Positions 19,549-34,837 of a DNA stretch of 60,371 bases are shown here, piece by piece. How positions within the stretch are numbered: position 1 is the stretch's first letter; each line of letters starts with the position of its first letter. A program made the position numbers and the translations under genes. The notes beneath the pieces were generated by a model. It was not told where the DNA came from and ran no database searches. It saw nothing but the letters and a program-made list of their open reading frames with translations. Source of the DNA: a bacterium (GTDB taxonomy: Bacteria; Myxococcota_A; Bradymonadia; UBA7976; UBA1532); assembly GCA_030427205.1 (NCBI GenBank), contig JAUHXC010000053.1:1-60371 (forward strand). The letters run 5' to 3'.

Positions 19549-20688
19549 TCAGTGGGCGAGCTCGAGCCCGAGCATGTAATCCAGCCCGTCCCCGAAGCGA
19601 TCGTCGCCCTGCAAGACGCCGAGCCGGGGCTGCACCCGCAGGAAGAACCCCGCCGAGCTCGCCGGCCGCCGGACGAGAGGCGCGGCCGCGGGCTGGGCCA
19701 TGTCGAACGCCCAGGCGACCTCCAGCGGCAGGCTGTGCGTGGTCGCCGGGCTGTGGATGTCGTCGGCGGCGTCGGAGCCTTCGAGGATCCAGGCGACGCG
19801 CCAGCCGGCGCCGACGCGCACCCGGCTGTGGGTGCCGTTGGCCAAGGGCGTCTCGAACCGCCAGCCCACCATCAACGCGGCGCCGAGCTGCATGCTGGCG
19901 GTGATCGATGTGCGGGGGTCGAGGCCGTCTTCGGCGAAGGCGTCGCGGGATCCGATGGTGATGTCGCCGTTGCCCCAGACCACGGCGTCGCCGATGCGGC
20001 CGCCGATGCCGATCTCGTAGCTGCCCGCGAAGCCGCCGCCGCCCCGTCGGCCGCCGTAGGGCGCTGCGGGCGTATCGTCGGGCATGCGGCCGAGAGACAT
20101 CACGATCGAGAACGCCGCTCGGATGAAGAGCGGCATCGGCTCGGCGCGCCAGACGGGCAGGCCGATCGCCGGTCGCGCGATCGGCCACACGCTGCCGTCG
20201 GCGCGGCGCAGCGTGACGTCGAGCGGCACGGGGTGTCCGCCGGCCGCGTTGAGCGCGCGCAGCTGCACCCCGCGGAAGACCAGCCAGATCCGCCCGTCGG
20301 CGGGCACGGTGAGCTCGGCCCGTGGCTCGGCGGTGGCCGCGCCCGCCAGCCCGGTGGCCCGGTAGGGGGTCAGATCGTCGTCGGCGGAGAGCTCGACGGA
20401 CGCGAGGGTCTCGCGGGCGAGTGAGAAGTCAGCCGCCCGCAGCTGCGCCCCGGCGGGCGCGCTCAGCTCGATGGCCAGGTCGCGCAGCTGGCGGCGCCGG
20501 TGAGCGTCGGTGGCCAGGGGCGCGAGCCGCATGTCGACCCGCTCGACCCGGATATCGGCGGTCGCCGGCGGTGGTTCGAGCCGATGGGTGCCGTGCACCG
20601 GGAAGAGGTCGAGCGGCGCGGTGGCGCAGCCGGCGAGCAGCGCCGTGGCGAGCAGCGCCACCGTGAGCGACGGGAACGATCGGATCAT
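19549..20688 (-). CDS. Lipoprotein of unknown function
   Basis: A 379-residue protein with an unambiguous lipoprotein signal (MIRSFPSLTVALLATALLAG then C21). The mature part alternates predicted beta strands, with a Gly-rich segment YGGRRGGGGFAG (about 208-219) in the middle. The second half (SYEIGIGGRIGDAVVWGNGD, then LGAALMVGWRF and FFLRVQPRLGVLQGD) reads like strands of an outer-membrane beta barrel ending close to the C-terminus, though the last residue is not the usual aromatic. I recognise no named family. It ends 10 bp from the molybdoenzyme stop (convergent). Upstream lies the phased ATGCC repeat region, suggesting specific regulation. Confidence 0.65.
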   Translation of the reverse strand: MIRSFPSLTVALLATALLAGCATAPLDLFPVHGTHRLEPPPATADIRVERVDMRLAPLATDAHRRRQLRDLAIELSAPAGAQLRAADFSLARETLASVELSADDDLTPYRATGLAGAATAEPRAELTVPADGRIWLVFRGVQLRALNAAGGHPVPLDVTLRRADGSVWPIARPAIGLPVWRAEPMPLFIRAAFSIVMSLGRMPDDTPAAPYGGRRGGGGFAGSYEIGIGGRIGDAVVWGNGDITIGSRDAFAEDGLDPRTSITASMQLGAALMVGWRFETPLANGTHSRVRVGAGWRVAWILEGSDAADDIHSPATTHSLPLEVAWAFDMAQPAAAPLVRRPASSAGFFLRVQPRLGVLQGDDRFGDGLDYMLGLELAH

Positions 20689-20708
20689 GAGTCACCTCGA
20701 GTGAATGG

Positions 20709-20843
20709 ATGTCATTTCGGAAGGGATGCAGGCCCGTTGATGCCATCTCAGATCCCATTTGTATGCCTTTTCAGGCCATTGGGATGCCGTCTGTGTGTCA
20801 TTGGCATGCCATCCGGGATGGTATGATGGTGCCATCGTATGCC
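20709..20843. promoter_or_regulatory. Phased ATGCC repeats upstream of the lipoprotein gene
   Basis: ATGCC occurs at 20740, 20763, 20784, 20806 and 20839, giving spacings of 23, 21, 22 and 33 bp, close to two or three helical turns. Related ATGTC and ATGCA boxes lie at 20709 and 20726. Around 20806 an imperfect inverted repeat, ATGCCATCC-G-GGATGGTAT, is formed. The stretch is clearly poorer in GC than its surroundings and starts 21 bp before the minus-strand ATG at 20688. This suggests an array of binding sites for a repressor or activator (inference). Confidence 0.5.
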
Positions 20844-20980
20844 ACGGCTGATGGCTCAGAAGGCATGGGCAGCGGATGAGGCGAGCCGGCTCAGCGGGCG
20901 CCTTCGGGCGGGTCCTGGGTGTCATCGGGCACGCCGGCATGGCCGCCCGACGACGGCTGCCGGAGGGGATTCACGGAAAG

Positions 20981-20998
20981 CCTGACATTCTTGTCAGG
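20981..20998 (-). terminator. Hairpin downstream of the MopE-like gene
   Basis: CCTGACA-TTCT-TGTCAGG forms a perfect 7-bp stem 28 bp past the minus-strand stop at 21026. It is followed, in the direction of transcription, by a short pyrimidine run (CTTTCC). A 16-bp direct repeat, GGGGTGCGGGGCCTCA, lies between the hairpin and the gene. This is a plausible but weak terminator. Confidence 0.4.
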
Positions 20999-21025
20999 GG
21001 TGCGGGGCCTCAGGGGTGCGGGGCC

Positions 21026-25417
<4,392 letters not shown>

Positions 25418-25514
25418 GATGGAATTCCCTCGGGGTGGACCGCTGCGGCACAGGGTAGAGCACCGCCCCCGATGGGCTCAATTCACCCGGCGAGCGGGCG
25501 GCGGGGCGGGCGGA

Positions 25515-26066
25515 TCAGCGGGCCCACTTGATGTTGCAGCCCATGCTCGCGACCTGCTCGTCGCCGGGGGCCTTGCCCGCGATCACCGCGTCGGCGGCGG
25601 CTCGCAGATCGGCGCCGCTGATCGGCTTGCCGTTGCCCGGGGTGCTGGCGTCGAAGCGCCCGCGGTAGGCGAGGCGGTGAGCCGCGTCGTAGAGGAAGAA
25701 GTCGGGGGTGCAGGCGGCGTGGTAGGCCTTGGCCACCGCCTGGGTCTCGTCGAAGAGGTAGGGGAAGCGATAGCCGAACCGGGCGTGGTCGGCGGCCATG
25801 TGCGTCGGCCCGTCCTGCGGGTGGCTGCGCACGTCGTTGCTGTTGATGGCCACGATGCCGAGGGTATCGGCGTAGTCCTCGCCGAACCGGGCCAGCGCCG
25901 ACTTGAGGTGCACGACGAAGGGGCAGTGGTTGCAGATGAACATGACCAGCAGCGACCGGCCGGCGTAGTCGCTGCGCCGGACGCGCTTGCCGCTGGCGGT
26001 GTCGAGCAGGTCGAAGTCGGGGGCGGCGGTGCCGAGGGGCACCATCGTCGAGGGGGTGAGGGCCAT
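25515..26066 (-). CDS. Thioredoxin-fold protein of the AhpC/ResA-like type
   Basis: A 183-residue protein without an export signal. The redox motif is C45-N-H-C48 in MFICNHCPFV, followed by the family-typical INSNDVRSHPQDGP, PYLFDETQAVAKAYHAACTP (cis-Pro loop) and YRGRFD. This matches a widespread thioredoxin-like/AhpC-TSA group found in many bacteria and usually annotated only by fold. It likely acts as a thiol-disulfide reductase or peroxidase in the cytoplasm. The gene lies between the coiled-coil/SPFH pair and the MopE-like gene, all on the minus strand, with gaps of 63 bp and 97 bp, so a common transcript is possible. The ATG at 26066 has GGAG about 9 nt upstream. Confidence 0.88.
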   Translation of the reverse strand: MALTPSTMVPLGTAAPDFDLLDTASGKRVRRSDYAGRSLLVMFICNHCPFVVHLKSALARFGEDYADTLGIVAINSNDVRSHPQDGPTHMAADHARFGYRFPYLFDETQAVAKAYHAACTPDFFLYDAAHRLAYRGRFDASTPGNGKPISGADLRAAADAVIAGKAPGDEQVASMGCNIKWAR

Positions 26067-26129
26067 GGGTCACGCTCCGCGGGGTGAGAGGTATCGGTCG
26101 ATGCCCCGCAGGCCGGTGGGGTTGCGCGC

Positions 26130-26840
26130 TCAGCGGCCGGCGCGGCCCAGGAAGAACCGGCGCCAGGCGTCCATGCTGCCCATCGTGTGCAGGAAGTCCG
26201 GCGGCGGGTTGGGCAGGTGGATGTCGCCCAACTCGAAGTTGCGCGCGGCCTCGATGGCGATCGCGTAGCGCCCGGCGTCGCCGGCGAGGGCCGCGCCGAG
26301 CTGCGCCGACCGGCGGGCCTCGGCGCTGGCGACGGCGTTGCGGGCCTCGGCGAGCATCACGACCGCCTTGGCCTCGGCTTCGGCGGCCCGGCGCGCGGGC
26401 AACTGCTCGGCCTCGGCCTCGAGGGCGGCGATGCGGCCTTCGAACTCGGTCTCCAGCTCGGCGAGCGCCCGGGCGTGGGCCTGCTCGGTATCGGCGAACG
26501 CGGTGCCGACGACCCGCGCGTGCTCCACCGCCTTCTCTTCGGCGGTCGTCAGGCTGGCGCGCGCCGCGTCGAGCCGCGCAGCGAGCGCCGGCCGGGGATC
26601 GTCCGTCGCGCCGCGGGCGGCGGTGGCCTCGATCTGCGGCGGCTCGGCCGGCGGCAGCAGGCGGGCCTCGACCCACAGCGGGGCGATGACCAGCCCCTGG
26701 TCGTAGACGGCGCCCTCGACCTCCAGCCGGTGGCCGGCGGGGACCTGCTTGACGGCCACCGCCGCCGCGACGCCGGCGAGGCCGGTGAACGCGGCGAGGG
26801 CCACGAGCAGCAGCTTGACGGTCTTGGCTGTGCGGCTCAT
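26130..26840 (-). CDS. Membrane-anchored coiled-coil protein coupled to the SPFH gene
   Basis: A 236-residue protein. One N-terminal transmembrane helix (about 8-31) is followed by a short beta-rich part (VPAGHRLEVEGAVYDQGLVIAPLWVEAR) and a long alanine/glutamate-rich coiled coil (about 75-200). The closing segment (FELGDIHLPNPPPDFLHTMGS) resembles the C-terminal region of SPFH/prohibitin-like proteins. Its ATG (26840-26838) overlaps the stop of the upstream gene as ATGA, so translation should be coupled and the two products probably form one membrane complex. I infer a stomatin/HflK-HflC-like scaffold role from architecture only. Confidence 0.65.
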   Translation of the reverse strand: MSRTAKTVKLLLVALAAFTGLAGVAAAVAVKQVPAGHRLEVEGAVYDQGLVIAPLWVEARLLPPAEPPQIEATAARGATDDPRPALAARLDAARASLTTAEEKAVEHARVVGTAFADTEQAHARALAELETEFEGRIAALEAEAEQLPARRAAEAEAKAVVMLAEARNAVASAEARRSAQLGAALAGDAGRYAIAIEAARNFELGDIHLPNPPPDFLHTMGSMDAWRRFFLGRAGR

Positions 26841-28015
26841 GGGCGCACCTCCTCGGGGGCGGCGTCGACTTCGGTCTCGGCGGCGTCGTCGGCCGGCGTC
26901 GGCCCGGCTTCGACTGGCCCGGCGGACGGCGGCGGGGGCGGGGGAATGGGCATCACCGGCAGGCGCGGATCGGCGGCCGTGCCCGTCCGGATGCGCTGCA
27001 ACTGCGGCATGACGTGGGTCGCGATGACGTGGTCGAGGATGCGCGGGCCGTTCTCCCCGAGGGCCTGCGCCCGCACCCGGGCGCTGTGCGCTTCGGCGGC
27101 CGCTTCGCTCTCGATGGTCGTGGCCAGCGCCATCAGCGTGTGCTGCTCGACCCCGGCCGCCGAGATGCGCGCCTCGTAGGCCCGCTGCGCCTCGACCCGA
27201 GCGCGGGCGGCGGCGGCCGACGCCTCGACGAGCCGCGCCTGCAGGGCGGCGCGGGTGGCCGCGACCTCGGCCCGATGCCGCCGCTCGAGCGCCGCCCGGT
27301 CTTCGGCGTTGCGGGTCGCCTCGGCCCCGGCGCCGCTGCGGCGGGCCGCCACCTGTGACTCGACCTCGCCGATGCGGGCGAGCAGCCCGGCCACTTCGGG
27401 ATCGACCTCGACGGCGGGCCGGGCCTCGACCGCCGCGTCGATGCCGAACTCGGCGGCGCGATCGGCCAGCTCGCCGGCGGCCTCCTCCAGCCGGGCGGTG
27501 ATGCGGGCCGGGTCGGCCAGATCGCCGACCTCGAGCTCGGCGACGGCCTCGGCCCAGACCGCCCGGGTCAGGTCGCGCATCAACCCGTCGCGCACCGCGG
27601 GATCGGTGCCCAGACGCAGCGCGACCCGGCTGGCGTCGGGCGGGCGGACCCGGTGGCGGATCTTGCCGCCCGCCAGCCGGATCGAGACCGCGCCCGCCGC
27701 GAGCCGGGCGTCGACTTCGACCGTACGCTGGCCGGTGTGCATGCGCACGAACCGCTGTATCAGCGGCAGCCGCACGACGAAGGGCTTGTCGACCACGGTG
27801 CGCACCGCCGGCCCGAAGATGCCCCAGCCTTCGGGGCTGTAGAGCACGACCGCCTCGTCCGGCTCGGGGAAGAGCACGACCGGGCCATGGGCCCAGCTCA
27901 ACGCGCCGAGGCCGAGCAGCAGCCACAGGGCGATCCACAGCCCGAAGCGGCGCTTGGGCTTCGGCGGCGCCTCGTCCGCGTCGTCGGTTTCGGTGAGCAC
28001 GTCTCCCAGCCTCAA
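26837..28015 (-). CDS. SPFH/band-7-like membrane protein
   Basis: A 392-residue protein. I chose the TTG at 28015 because it follows a strong GGGAGG five bases upstream; no ATG or better GTG exists nearby. After a basic segment (PPKPKRRFG) comes one transmembrane helix (about 24-43), then a beta-rich domain (PDEAVVLYSPEGWGIF to VDARLAAGAVSIRLAGG) matching the SPFH layout. An Ala/Glu/Arg-rich coiled coil covers about 190-310, followed by a conserved helix (ENGPRILDHVIATHVMPQLQ), and the tail is Pro/acid-rich. SPFH proteins make oligomeric rings or microdomains at the membrane and often regulate proteases. It is coupled by ATGA overlap to the coiled-coil partner downstream, giving an HflK/HflC-like pair. 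Confidence 0.65.
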   Translation of the reverse strand: MRLGDVLTETDDADEAPPKPKRRFGLWIALWLLLGLGALSWAHGPVVLFPEPDEAVVLYSPEGWGIFGPAVRTVVDKPFVVRLPLIQRFVRMHTGQRTVEVDARLAAGAVSIRLAGGKIRHRVRPPDASRVALRLGTDPAVRDGLMRDLTRAVWAEAVAELEVGDLADPARITARLEEAAGELADRAAEFGIDAAVEARPAVEVDPEVAGLLARIGEVESQVAARRSGAGAEATRNAEDRAALERRHRAEVAATRAALQARLVEASAAAARARVEAQRAYEARISAAGVEQHTLMALATTIESEAAAEAHSARVRAQALGENGPRILDHVIATHVMPQLQRIRTGTAADPRLPVMPIPPPPPPSAGPVEAGPTPADDAAETEVDAAPEEVRP

Positions 28016-28222
28016 GTGCGCCTCCCTGCCCGGCGTGGTGGCCCCGGGCTCCCGTACCCTACCGCGCTCGATGCCAGAGGCAAGCCCTACGGACGCTCGG
28101 CGTGTTCGCGGCCACATATACCGTCGGTGATGGTCCTCATCCGGGGCTTGAGCCGGCGGGCGCTGCTGACGCACGATGTCTGCGCGGCCGATGGTGCCGC
28201 CCGCCCGACCCCCGAGGCTTTC

Positions 28223-30577
<2,355 letters not shown>

Positions 30578-30605
30578 GGCTCGCGCTGGGCTCATGCGCT
30601 GGACT

Positions 30606-30767
30606 AGATGCCCCGGACGGAAGTGCCAATCCGGTGTCGACGACCGGGAACGCCGATGCCTGCGTTGCTCCTCCTCGACGTGCCTCTGGCACGCCTTCGT
30701 CGTCGCGCCTTGGCCTCGACGCCCACGGCGCGCCGCCACCGTATCGTCATTCTCGTCCGGGTCATCT
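30606..30767 (+). repeat. Palindromic intergenic element, copy A
   Basis: A 162-bp element filling the gap between two convergent genes. Its ends are inverted: AGATGCCCCGGACG (30606-30619) against CGTCCGGGTCATCT (30755-30767, mostly matching). The 48-bp core at 30662-30709 is 45/48 identical to copy B and 40/48 to copy C. It contains the hairpin GTGCC-TCT-GGCAC. It carries no gene. Confidence 0.75.
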
Positions 30768-30773
30768 GGGGCG

Positions 30774-31313
30774 TCAGGCGTCGTCCCAACGGCGGGCACG
30801 AGACGCCCGGCTCGACGCGGCGCGGGCCTCGTCGGTCGCCGCGCAGGCCGCCCGATAGCGTGCCAGGTTCTTCCACAGGCTGCGGGTCAGGCTGGCCAGG
30901 TTCTCGCCGTCGATGAAGCGCATCGGCAGCCGGTAGGTCAGCGGCGCGTCGGGCCCCAACCCGTGGCGTTCGAGCAGCTCGCCCAGATCATCCGCCGCGC
31001 GCTGCAGCGCCTGCTCGACGGTCGCGATGGCGGTGATCGGCGCGTCGGCCGCGGCGGGCTGTGCGCCGAGCCAGAGCCCCTCGTCGCCCAAGACCTCGGC
31101 CAGCCGCGCCGACGCCCGATCGGCGAACTCGGCGGTGGACTGCTTGAGCGCCTGCACGCCCGCGTCGTCGAGCCCGTCGGCCACCGCCGGGGTCTCGACG
31201 AAGCGGCGCTTGACCTCGCCGGTGGCGAATGCGCGCAGGTCGCTGGCCAACAGCGTCGCGATACGCTGGCCGACGTCGGTCACCTTGGCGGCCCAGATCG
31301 CGGTGTCGTCCAT
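30774..31313 (-). CDS. Hypothetical helical protein
   Basis: A 179-residue soluble protein, almost entirely predicted alpha-helix, with amphipathic stretches (VGQRIATLLASDLRAFATGE, VQALKQSTAEFADRASARLA). It ends with an Ala/Arg/Ser-rich tail. There is no signal or membrane segment. The ATG at 31313 follows GAGGAGATCCCG, a strong ribosome site, which supports it being real. It is divergent from the response regulator across 151 bp, so the two may be co-regulated. I recognise no family. Confidence 0.6.
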   Translation of the reverse strand: MDDTAIWAAKVTDVGQRIATLLASDLRAFATGEVKRRFVETPAVADGLDDAGVQALKQSTAEFADRASARLAEVLGDEGLWLGAQPAAADAPITAIATVEQALQRAADDLGELLERHGLGPDAPLTYRLPMRFIDGENLASLTRSLWKNLARYRAACAATDEARAASSRASRARRWDDA

Positions 31314-31464
31314 CGGGATCTCCTCGCCTGCCTGGCAGGCTGTCTGTATCCGGTGTTCGTGCCCGGGTCGCGCGGCGCTTCCGCCGGACCCGCTGACAGG
31401 TTAACGTGTTCGTCTGTCGGGGACGAGGGCCGAGGCGCGCCCGGCGTCCGCTGGGGCGGAGTTG

Positions 31465-33807
31465 ATGAAGCGAATCCTGGTCATCGAGCGCGACGCCAAG
31501 ATCCGTGACCTGTTGACCCGCTTCCTCGGGGTCAAGGGCTACGACGTCAGCGCGACCGTCGACGCGGCCACGGGCATGGATCGCTTCATCGGCGAGCGAC
31601 CCGACCTCATCCTCGTCGACATGCAGCTGCCCGACAAGAGCGGCCTCGATCTGTGCCGCGCCATCCGCGAGACGCGGCTCGAGGTGGCGCTCGTCCTCAT
31701 GGGCACCGCCCGGCAATCCCGTCGCCCGGCGGTCGAGCAGGCCCGCGAAGAGCTGGGCATCCCGCAATTTCTGGTCAAGCCGTTCGGTGTCGCGGCCCTC
31801 ATCGAGGCGATCGAGCGCGGCCTCGAAGGGCCGGTCGACAGCATCGCCGCCGCCCCGCCGATGGCCGTCGACGCGCCGGCGGGCGAGGCGGTGCACGCCG
31901 CGGCGCCCGCGGTCGCCGCCGAGCCGGCGACGCTGGAAGAGGTGGCCGCCGTCCCCGAGCCCGCCGCCGATCCGGTCGCGCGGCCGATGCCACGGACCGA
32001 CGACGTGACGGCGTCCATGGCGGCGCCGCCCGACAGCGCGCCGCCGGAGGCCGCACCGCCCGACGCCGGGTCCGACAGGGCATCGCCGACGCCGCGCGGC
32101 GCCGAGGCGGACGATCCGGCCGCCAGCATCGGCGCGAGCTCGGCCGGCGGCCTGCTCGGCGCCGCCGAGTCGATGGAGCTGCTGCCGCCGCCCGTCGAGG
32201 TCGCGCCGGACATGACCGCCTCGCGCCTCGAAGCGGTCTATGCCGTCGACCAGAGCGAGAACCACACCTGGGGCCTCGAGTCGCTGCGCATGGAGGCCAT
32301 CCGCCACGGGCCCGGCGCGGTGGCCGACGACGAGCAGCGCTATGCGCTCGAGCCGATCGTGCCCCGGAGCCCCAGCGATCCGCGGGGTATCTACGGCGCG
32401 ATCACCGTGCCGAATCTGCTCTATCGCTCGTTCCGCGACCTCTTCACCGGGCGCTTGATCATCCGCCGCGGGCCGGTGCGCAAGGTCATCACCCTGGCCA
32501 ACGGCCGGCCCATCGGCGCCGAGAGCAACATCCGCTCCGAGAGCCTGGGCTTCCTGCTGCTCGAAGACGGGCTGATCGACCAGCGCCACCTCGAGCACAG
32601 CGGGCGGCTCGCCCGGCAGAAGAACATGCGTCAGGGGGAAGCGCTCGTCCGCCTGGGGGTCATCGACCACGAGCAGCTGCAAGAGGCGCTGCGGTCGCAG
32701 CTGCGGCTGCGCATCCTGTCGTGCTTCGCGTGGCGCGGCGCCGAGTACGGGCTGACCTACGAGCCCGACATCCGCTCGCAGGTCGATCCCATCGAGCTCA
32801 ACCCGCTGGTGCTCATCTTCGACGGCATCAAGACCTCATTCCCCATCGCGCCGCTGGTCTCGCACTTCGACGATCGCAACCGCAGCCCGGTGCGGGCGAC
32901 CGAGCGGCTGCGGGACTACGCCACCATGCTCAAGGCGTTCGCCGGCGAGCTGCGCGTCGCGAGCCTGTGCGATGGCCAGCGCACCCTGGGCGAGGTGCTC
33001 GCCGGCAGCCCGTACGGGTTGGTGGATACCCTGCGCATCCTGCGCGCGCTGGAGATCACCGGCTGCCTGGCGTTCTCCGAGCAGCGGCAGGCGATCGACG
33101 TCGAGCGGGCGACGTCGCCCCGGGCGACCGTGGGCGGCTCCCTGGACGGCTCGGCCTCGATCAACGCCTCGGTCGGCGGGCGCTCGCTGAGCGGTCGGCG
33201 GGGCACGCCCAACAGCGGCCTGCCGCGGCGCACGACCGTCGACGTCTCGGTGGGCGGATCGGTGGGCGGCTCGGTGGACGGCGACGCGTCGGTCTCGGCC
33301 CAGTCGGCGCACGAGCGCCGGCGGGCGGCCCGCAACCGGCGGGAGGCGGCCCGCCGCCGCGAGACGGGGCCCGATCTCATCAAGGCCGACGCCAACTTCG
33401 CCAAGGGGCGGCAATGCCTCGACAACGACGATCTGCAGAACGCGCTGGCCCACTTCCAGCTCGCCTGCAAGCAGGACCCGCACCAGCAGCTGTTCAAGAT
33501 GTACCGCGGCTGGGTGCGCTTCCTGCTCGCGCCCCCGCAGGATCGAAAGGCCCGCGGTGAGGCCCACGACGAGATCAAGGCCGCGCTCGACGCCGACTCG
33601 AACCAGGACGAGGGCTATGTCTTGCTGGGCAACATCTATCGGGCGCTGGGGCGCGACGACAAGGCGATGAAGCTGTACCGCAAGGCGTTGTCGCTCAACC
33701 GGCGCAACCCGGCGGCGAATCGGGCGATCCGCGAGATGGAGGGGCGCCGTACGCTCGAGGAGCGCGACCCGCAGAGCCTCTTCGGCAAGTTCTTCACCCG
33801 CCGCTGA
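31465..33807 (+). CDS. Receiver-DUF4388 (PATAN)-TPR regulatory protein
   Basis: A 780-residue protein. The N-terminal receiver domain (1-118) has the acidic residues E8/D10, the phospho-acceptor D52 in LILVDMQLPDKSG and the lysine in LVKPFG, so it should be phosphorylated by a histidine kinase. An Ala/Pro-rich linker (about 120-245) leads to a DUF4388/PATAN region (about 300-550; typical LFTGRLIIRRGPVRKVITLA and GFLLLEDGLIDQRHLE). A Gly/Ser/Val-rich stretch with SVGGS repeats and a basic helix follow, then TPRs (about 650-760). Such proteins are frequent in Myxococcota and are linked to social motility and signalling outputs. An adjacent TTG at 31462 is an alternative start; the ribosome site GGCGGAG serves both. 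Its kinase is not adjacent. Confidence 0.88.
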   Translation: MKRILVIERDAKIRDLLTRFLGVKGYDVSATVDAATGMDRFIGERPDLILVDMQLPDKSGLDLCRAIRETRLEVALVLMGTARQSRRPAVEQAREELGIPQFLVKPFGVAALIEAIERGLEGPVDSIAAAPPMAVDAPAGEAVHAAAPAVAAEPATLEEVAAVPEPAADPVARPMPRTDDVTASMAAPPDSAPPEAAPPDAGSDRASPTPRGAEADDPAASIGASSAGGLLGAAESMELLPPPVEVAPDMTASRLEAVYAVDQSENHTWGLESLRMEAIRHGPGAVADDEQRYALEPIVPRSPSDPRGIYGAITVPNLLYRSFRDLFTGRLIIRRGPVRKVITLANGRPIGAESNIRSESLGFLLLEDGLIDQRHLEHSGRLARQKNMRQGEALVRLGVIDHEQLQEALRSQLRLRILSCFAWRGAEYGLTYEPDIRSQVDPIELNPLVLIFDGIKTSFPIAPLVSHFDDRNRSPVRATERLRDYATMLKAFAGELRVASLCDGQRTLGEVLAGSPYGLVDTLRILRALEITGCLAFSEQRQAIDVERATSPRATVGGSLDGSASINASVGGRSLSGRRGTPNSGLPRRTTVDVSVGGSVGGSVDGDASVSAQSAHERRRAARNRREAARRRETGPDLIKADANFAKGRQCLDNDDLQNALAHFQLACKQDPHQQLFKMYRGWVRFLLAPPQDRKARGEAHDEIKAALDADSNQDEGYVLLGNIYRALGRDDKAMKLYRKALSLNRRNPAANRAIREMEGRRTLEERDPQSLFGKFFTRR

Positions 33808-33827
33808 GCGCTGCGGCCGTCAGCGCT
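33807..33827. terminator. Bidirectional hairpin overlapping two stop codons
   Basis: AGCGCTG - CGGCCGT - CAGCGCT is a perfect 7-bp stem. Its left arm starts on the last base of the regulator's TGA, and its right part overlaps the stop of the convergent gene (33820-33822). It suits a shared terminator, though no T-tract follows. Confidence 0.4.
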
Positions 33828-34746
33828 TGCGGCCGATGCGCACGTCGAAGACCCGCGTGCCGTCTTCGTCGGGCAGCCGGGTGAAGCTGCACACCTTGAG
33901 GTGCAGATCGATGAAGGCGCCGCTCGCCCGCCGCACCTTGACCTTGGCGTCGCTGGCCTTGATGACCTTGCAGCGGCCGAAGCGCGGGTGCAGCAGGATG
34001 TCACCCCGCCGCAGATCGGGATCGCCGTCGACGTCGAAGCCCAGGTCGGACGCCGTCGGCGGCGTGCGCGGCGTCGAGCGGCCCGCCGAGCGGGCGCCGC
34101 GGCGCGATCCGCCGGACGGCGGCTTGCTCGCGGCGACCGCGGCGGCCCACCCGCCGCCGGACGGGGCGCTGGCCTTGGCCGGGCCCGGGGCCGGGGTATC
34201 GGACGGGTCGGGGCTGAGCGCGGCCATCTCCGCCGACAGATCGACGTGGGCGTCTTCGGCGCGGGGCGCGGGCTCGGGCGCGCGGTTGCGGGCCGCCGGC
34301 GCCGGCTCGGCCTCCCACGGGGGCACGTCGTCGTCGGGCGCCTCGAGCCCGACCAGCTCGGCCTGCTTCATCGCAGGCGCCGCGGCGCGTCGGCTGCGGG
34401 CGGCCGGCGCGGCCTCGCCTTCGCCGGGCAGGACCACCTTCACCCCGGCGCTGATGCCATCGTCGAGCAGCCCGGCCGCCATGCGGGGCAAGCCGTTGTC
34501 CGACCACGAGACGACCGCCATGACCCGCGGCTCGGCGCCGTCGAAGAGCACCGTGCCGTCGACGAGGTAGAGCGGGCCGGCGAGAGCCACCGGCGACGCG
34601 GCGGGGCTCGGCTTGAGCGTCGCCCGGTCGAGCGTGCCGCGCACGGTCGCCAGGGTATCGCCGGTGAGCCCCCGGCGGGCGTAGATCGCCTGCAGGCTGC
34701 TCTGCAGCGGGTGACCGGACGGGATGTCTTCCAGGCTTCGGGACAT
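33820..34746 (-). CDS. Hypothetical protein with a C-terminal beta-barrel-like domain
   Basis: A 308-residue soluble protein. Residues 1-105 form a folded N-terminal domain with a strand-rich core (GPLYLVDGTVLFDGAEPRVM, AVVSWSDNGLPRMAAGL). Residues 105-235 are a low-complexity Ala/Pro/Gly linker. The last 70 residues (GDILLHPRFGRCKVIKASDA, then KVKVRRASGAFIDLHLKVCS) look like a small beta barrel of the SH3/CarD-entry type seen in several myxobacterial proteins. There is no catalytic motif. The ATG at 34746 follows GAGAGGCG. It is convergent with the DUF4388 regulator, and the glutaredoxin lipoprotein lies 91 bp upstream on the same strand. A nucleic-acid or protein-binding role is only a guess. 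Confidence 0.6.
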   Translation of the reverse strand: MSRSLEDIPSGHPLQSSLQAIYARRGLTGDTLATVRGTLDRATLKPSPAASPVALAGPLYLVDGTVLFDGAEPRVMAVVSWSDNGLPRMAAGLLDDGISAGVKVVLPGEGEAAPAARSRRAAAPAMKQAELVGLEAPDDDVPPWEAEPAPAARNRAPEPAPRAEDAHVDLSAEMAALSPDPSDTPAPGPAKASAPSGGGWAAAVAASKPPSGGSRRGARSAGRSTPRTPPTASDLGFDVDGDPDLRRGDILLHPRFGRCKVIKASDAKVKVRRASGAFIDLHLKVCSFTRLPDEDGTRVFDVRIGRKR

Positions 34747-34837
34747 GGGCGCCTCTCGTCGAATCGTCGGGGCGCTATATCAGATCTGTCGCCTCAGATC
34801 TGCCGTCGCAGAGCCGGCGTCGAGCAGCCGCCGACGC

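Noticed and set aside
34779..34803. Two TCAGATCTG copies before the hypothetical gene at 34746
   Set aside because: CAGATCTG is a short palindrome repeated once; too little to claim an operator.
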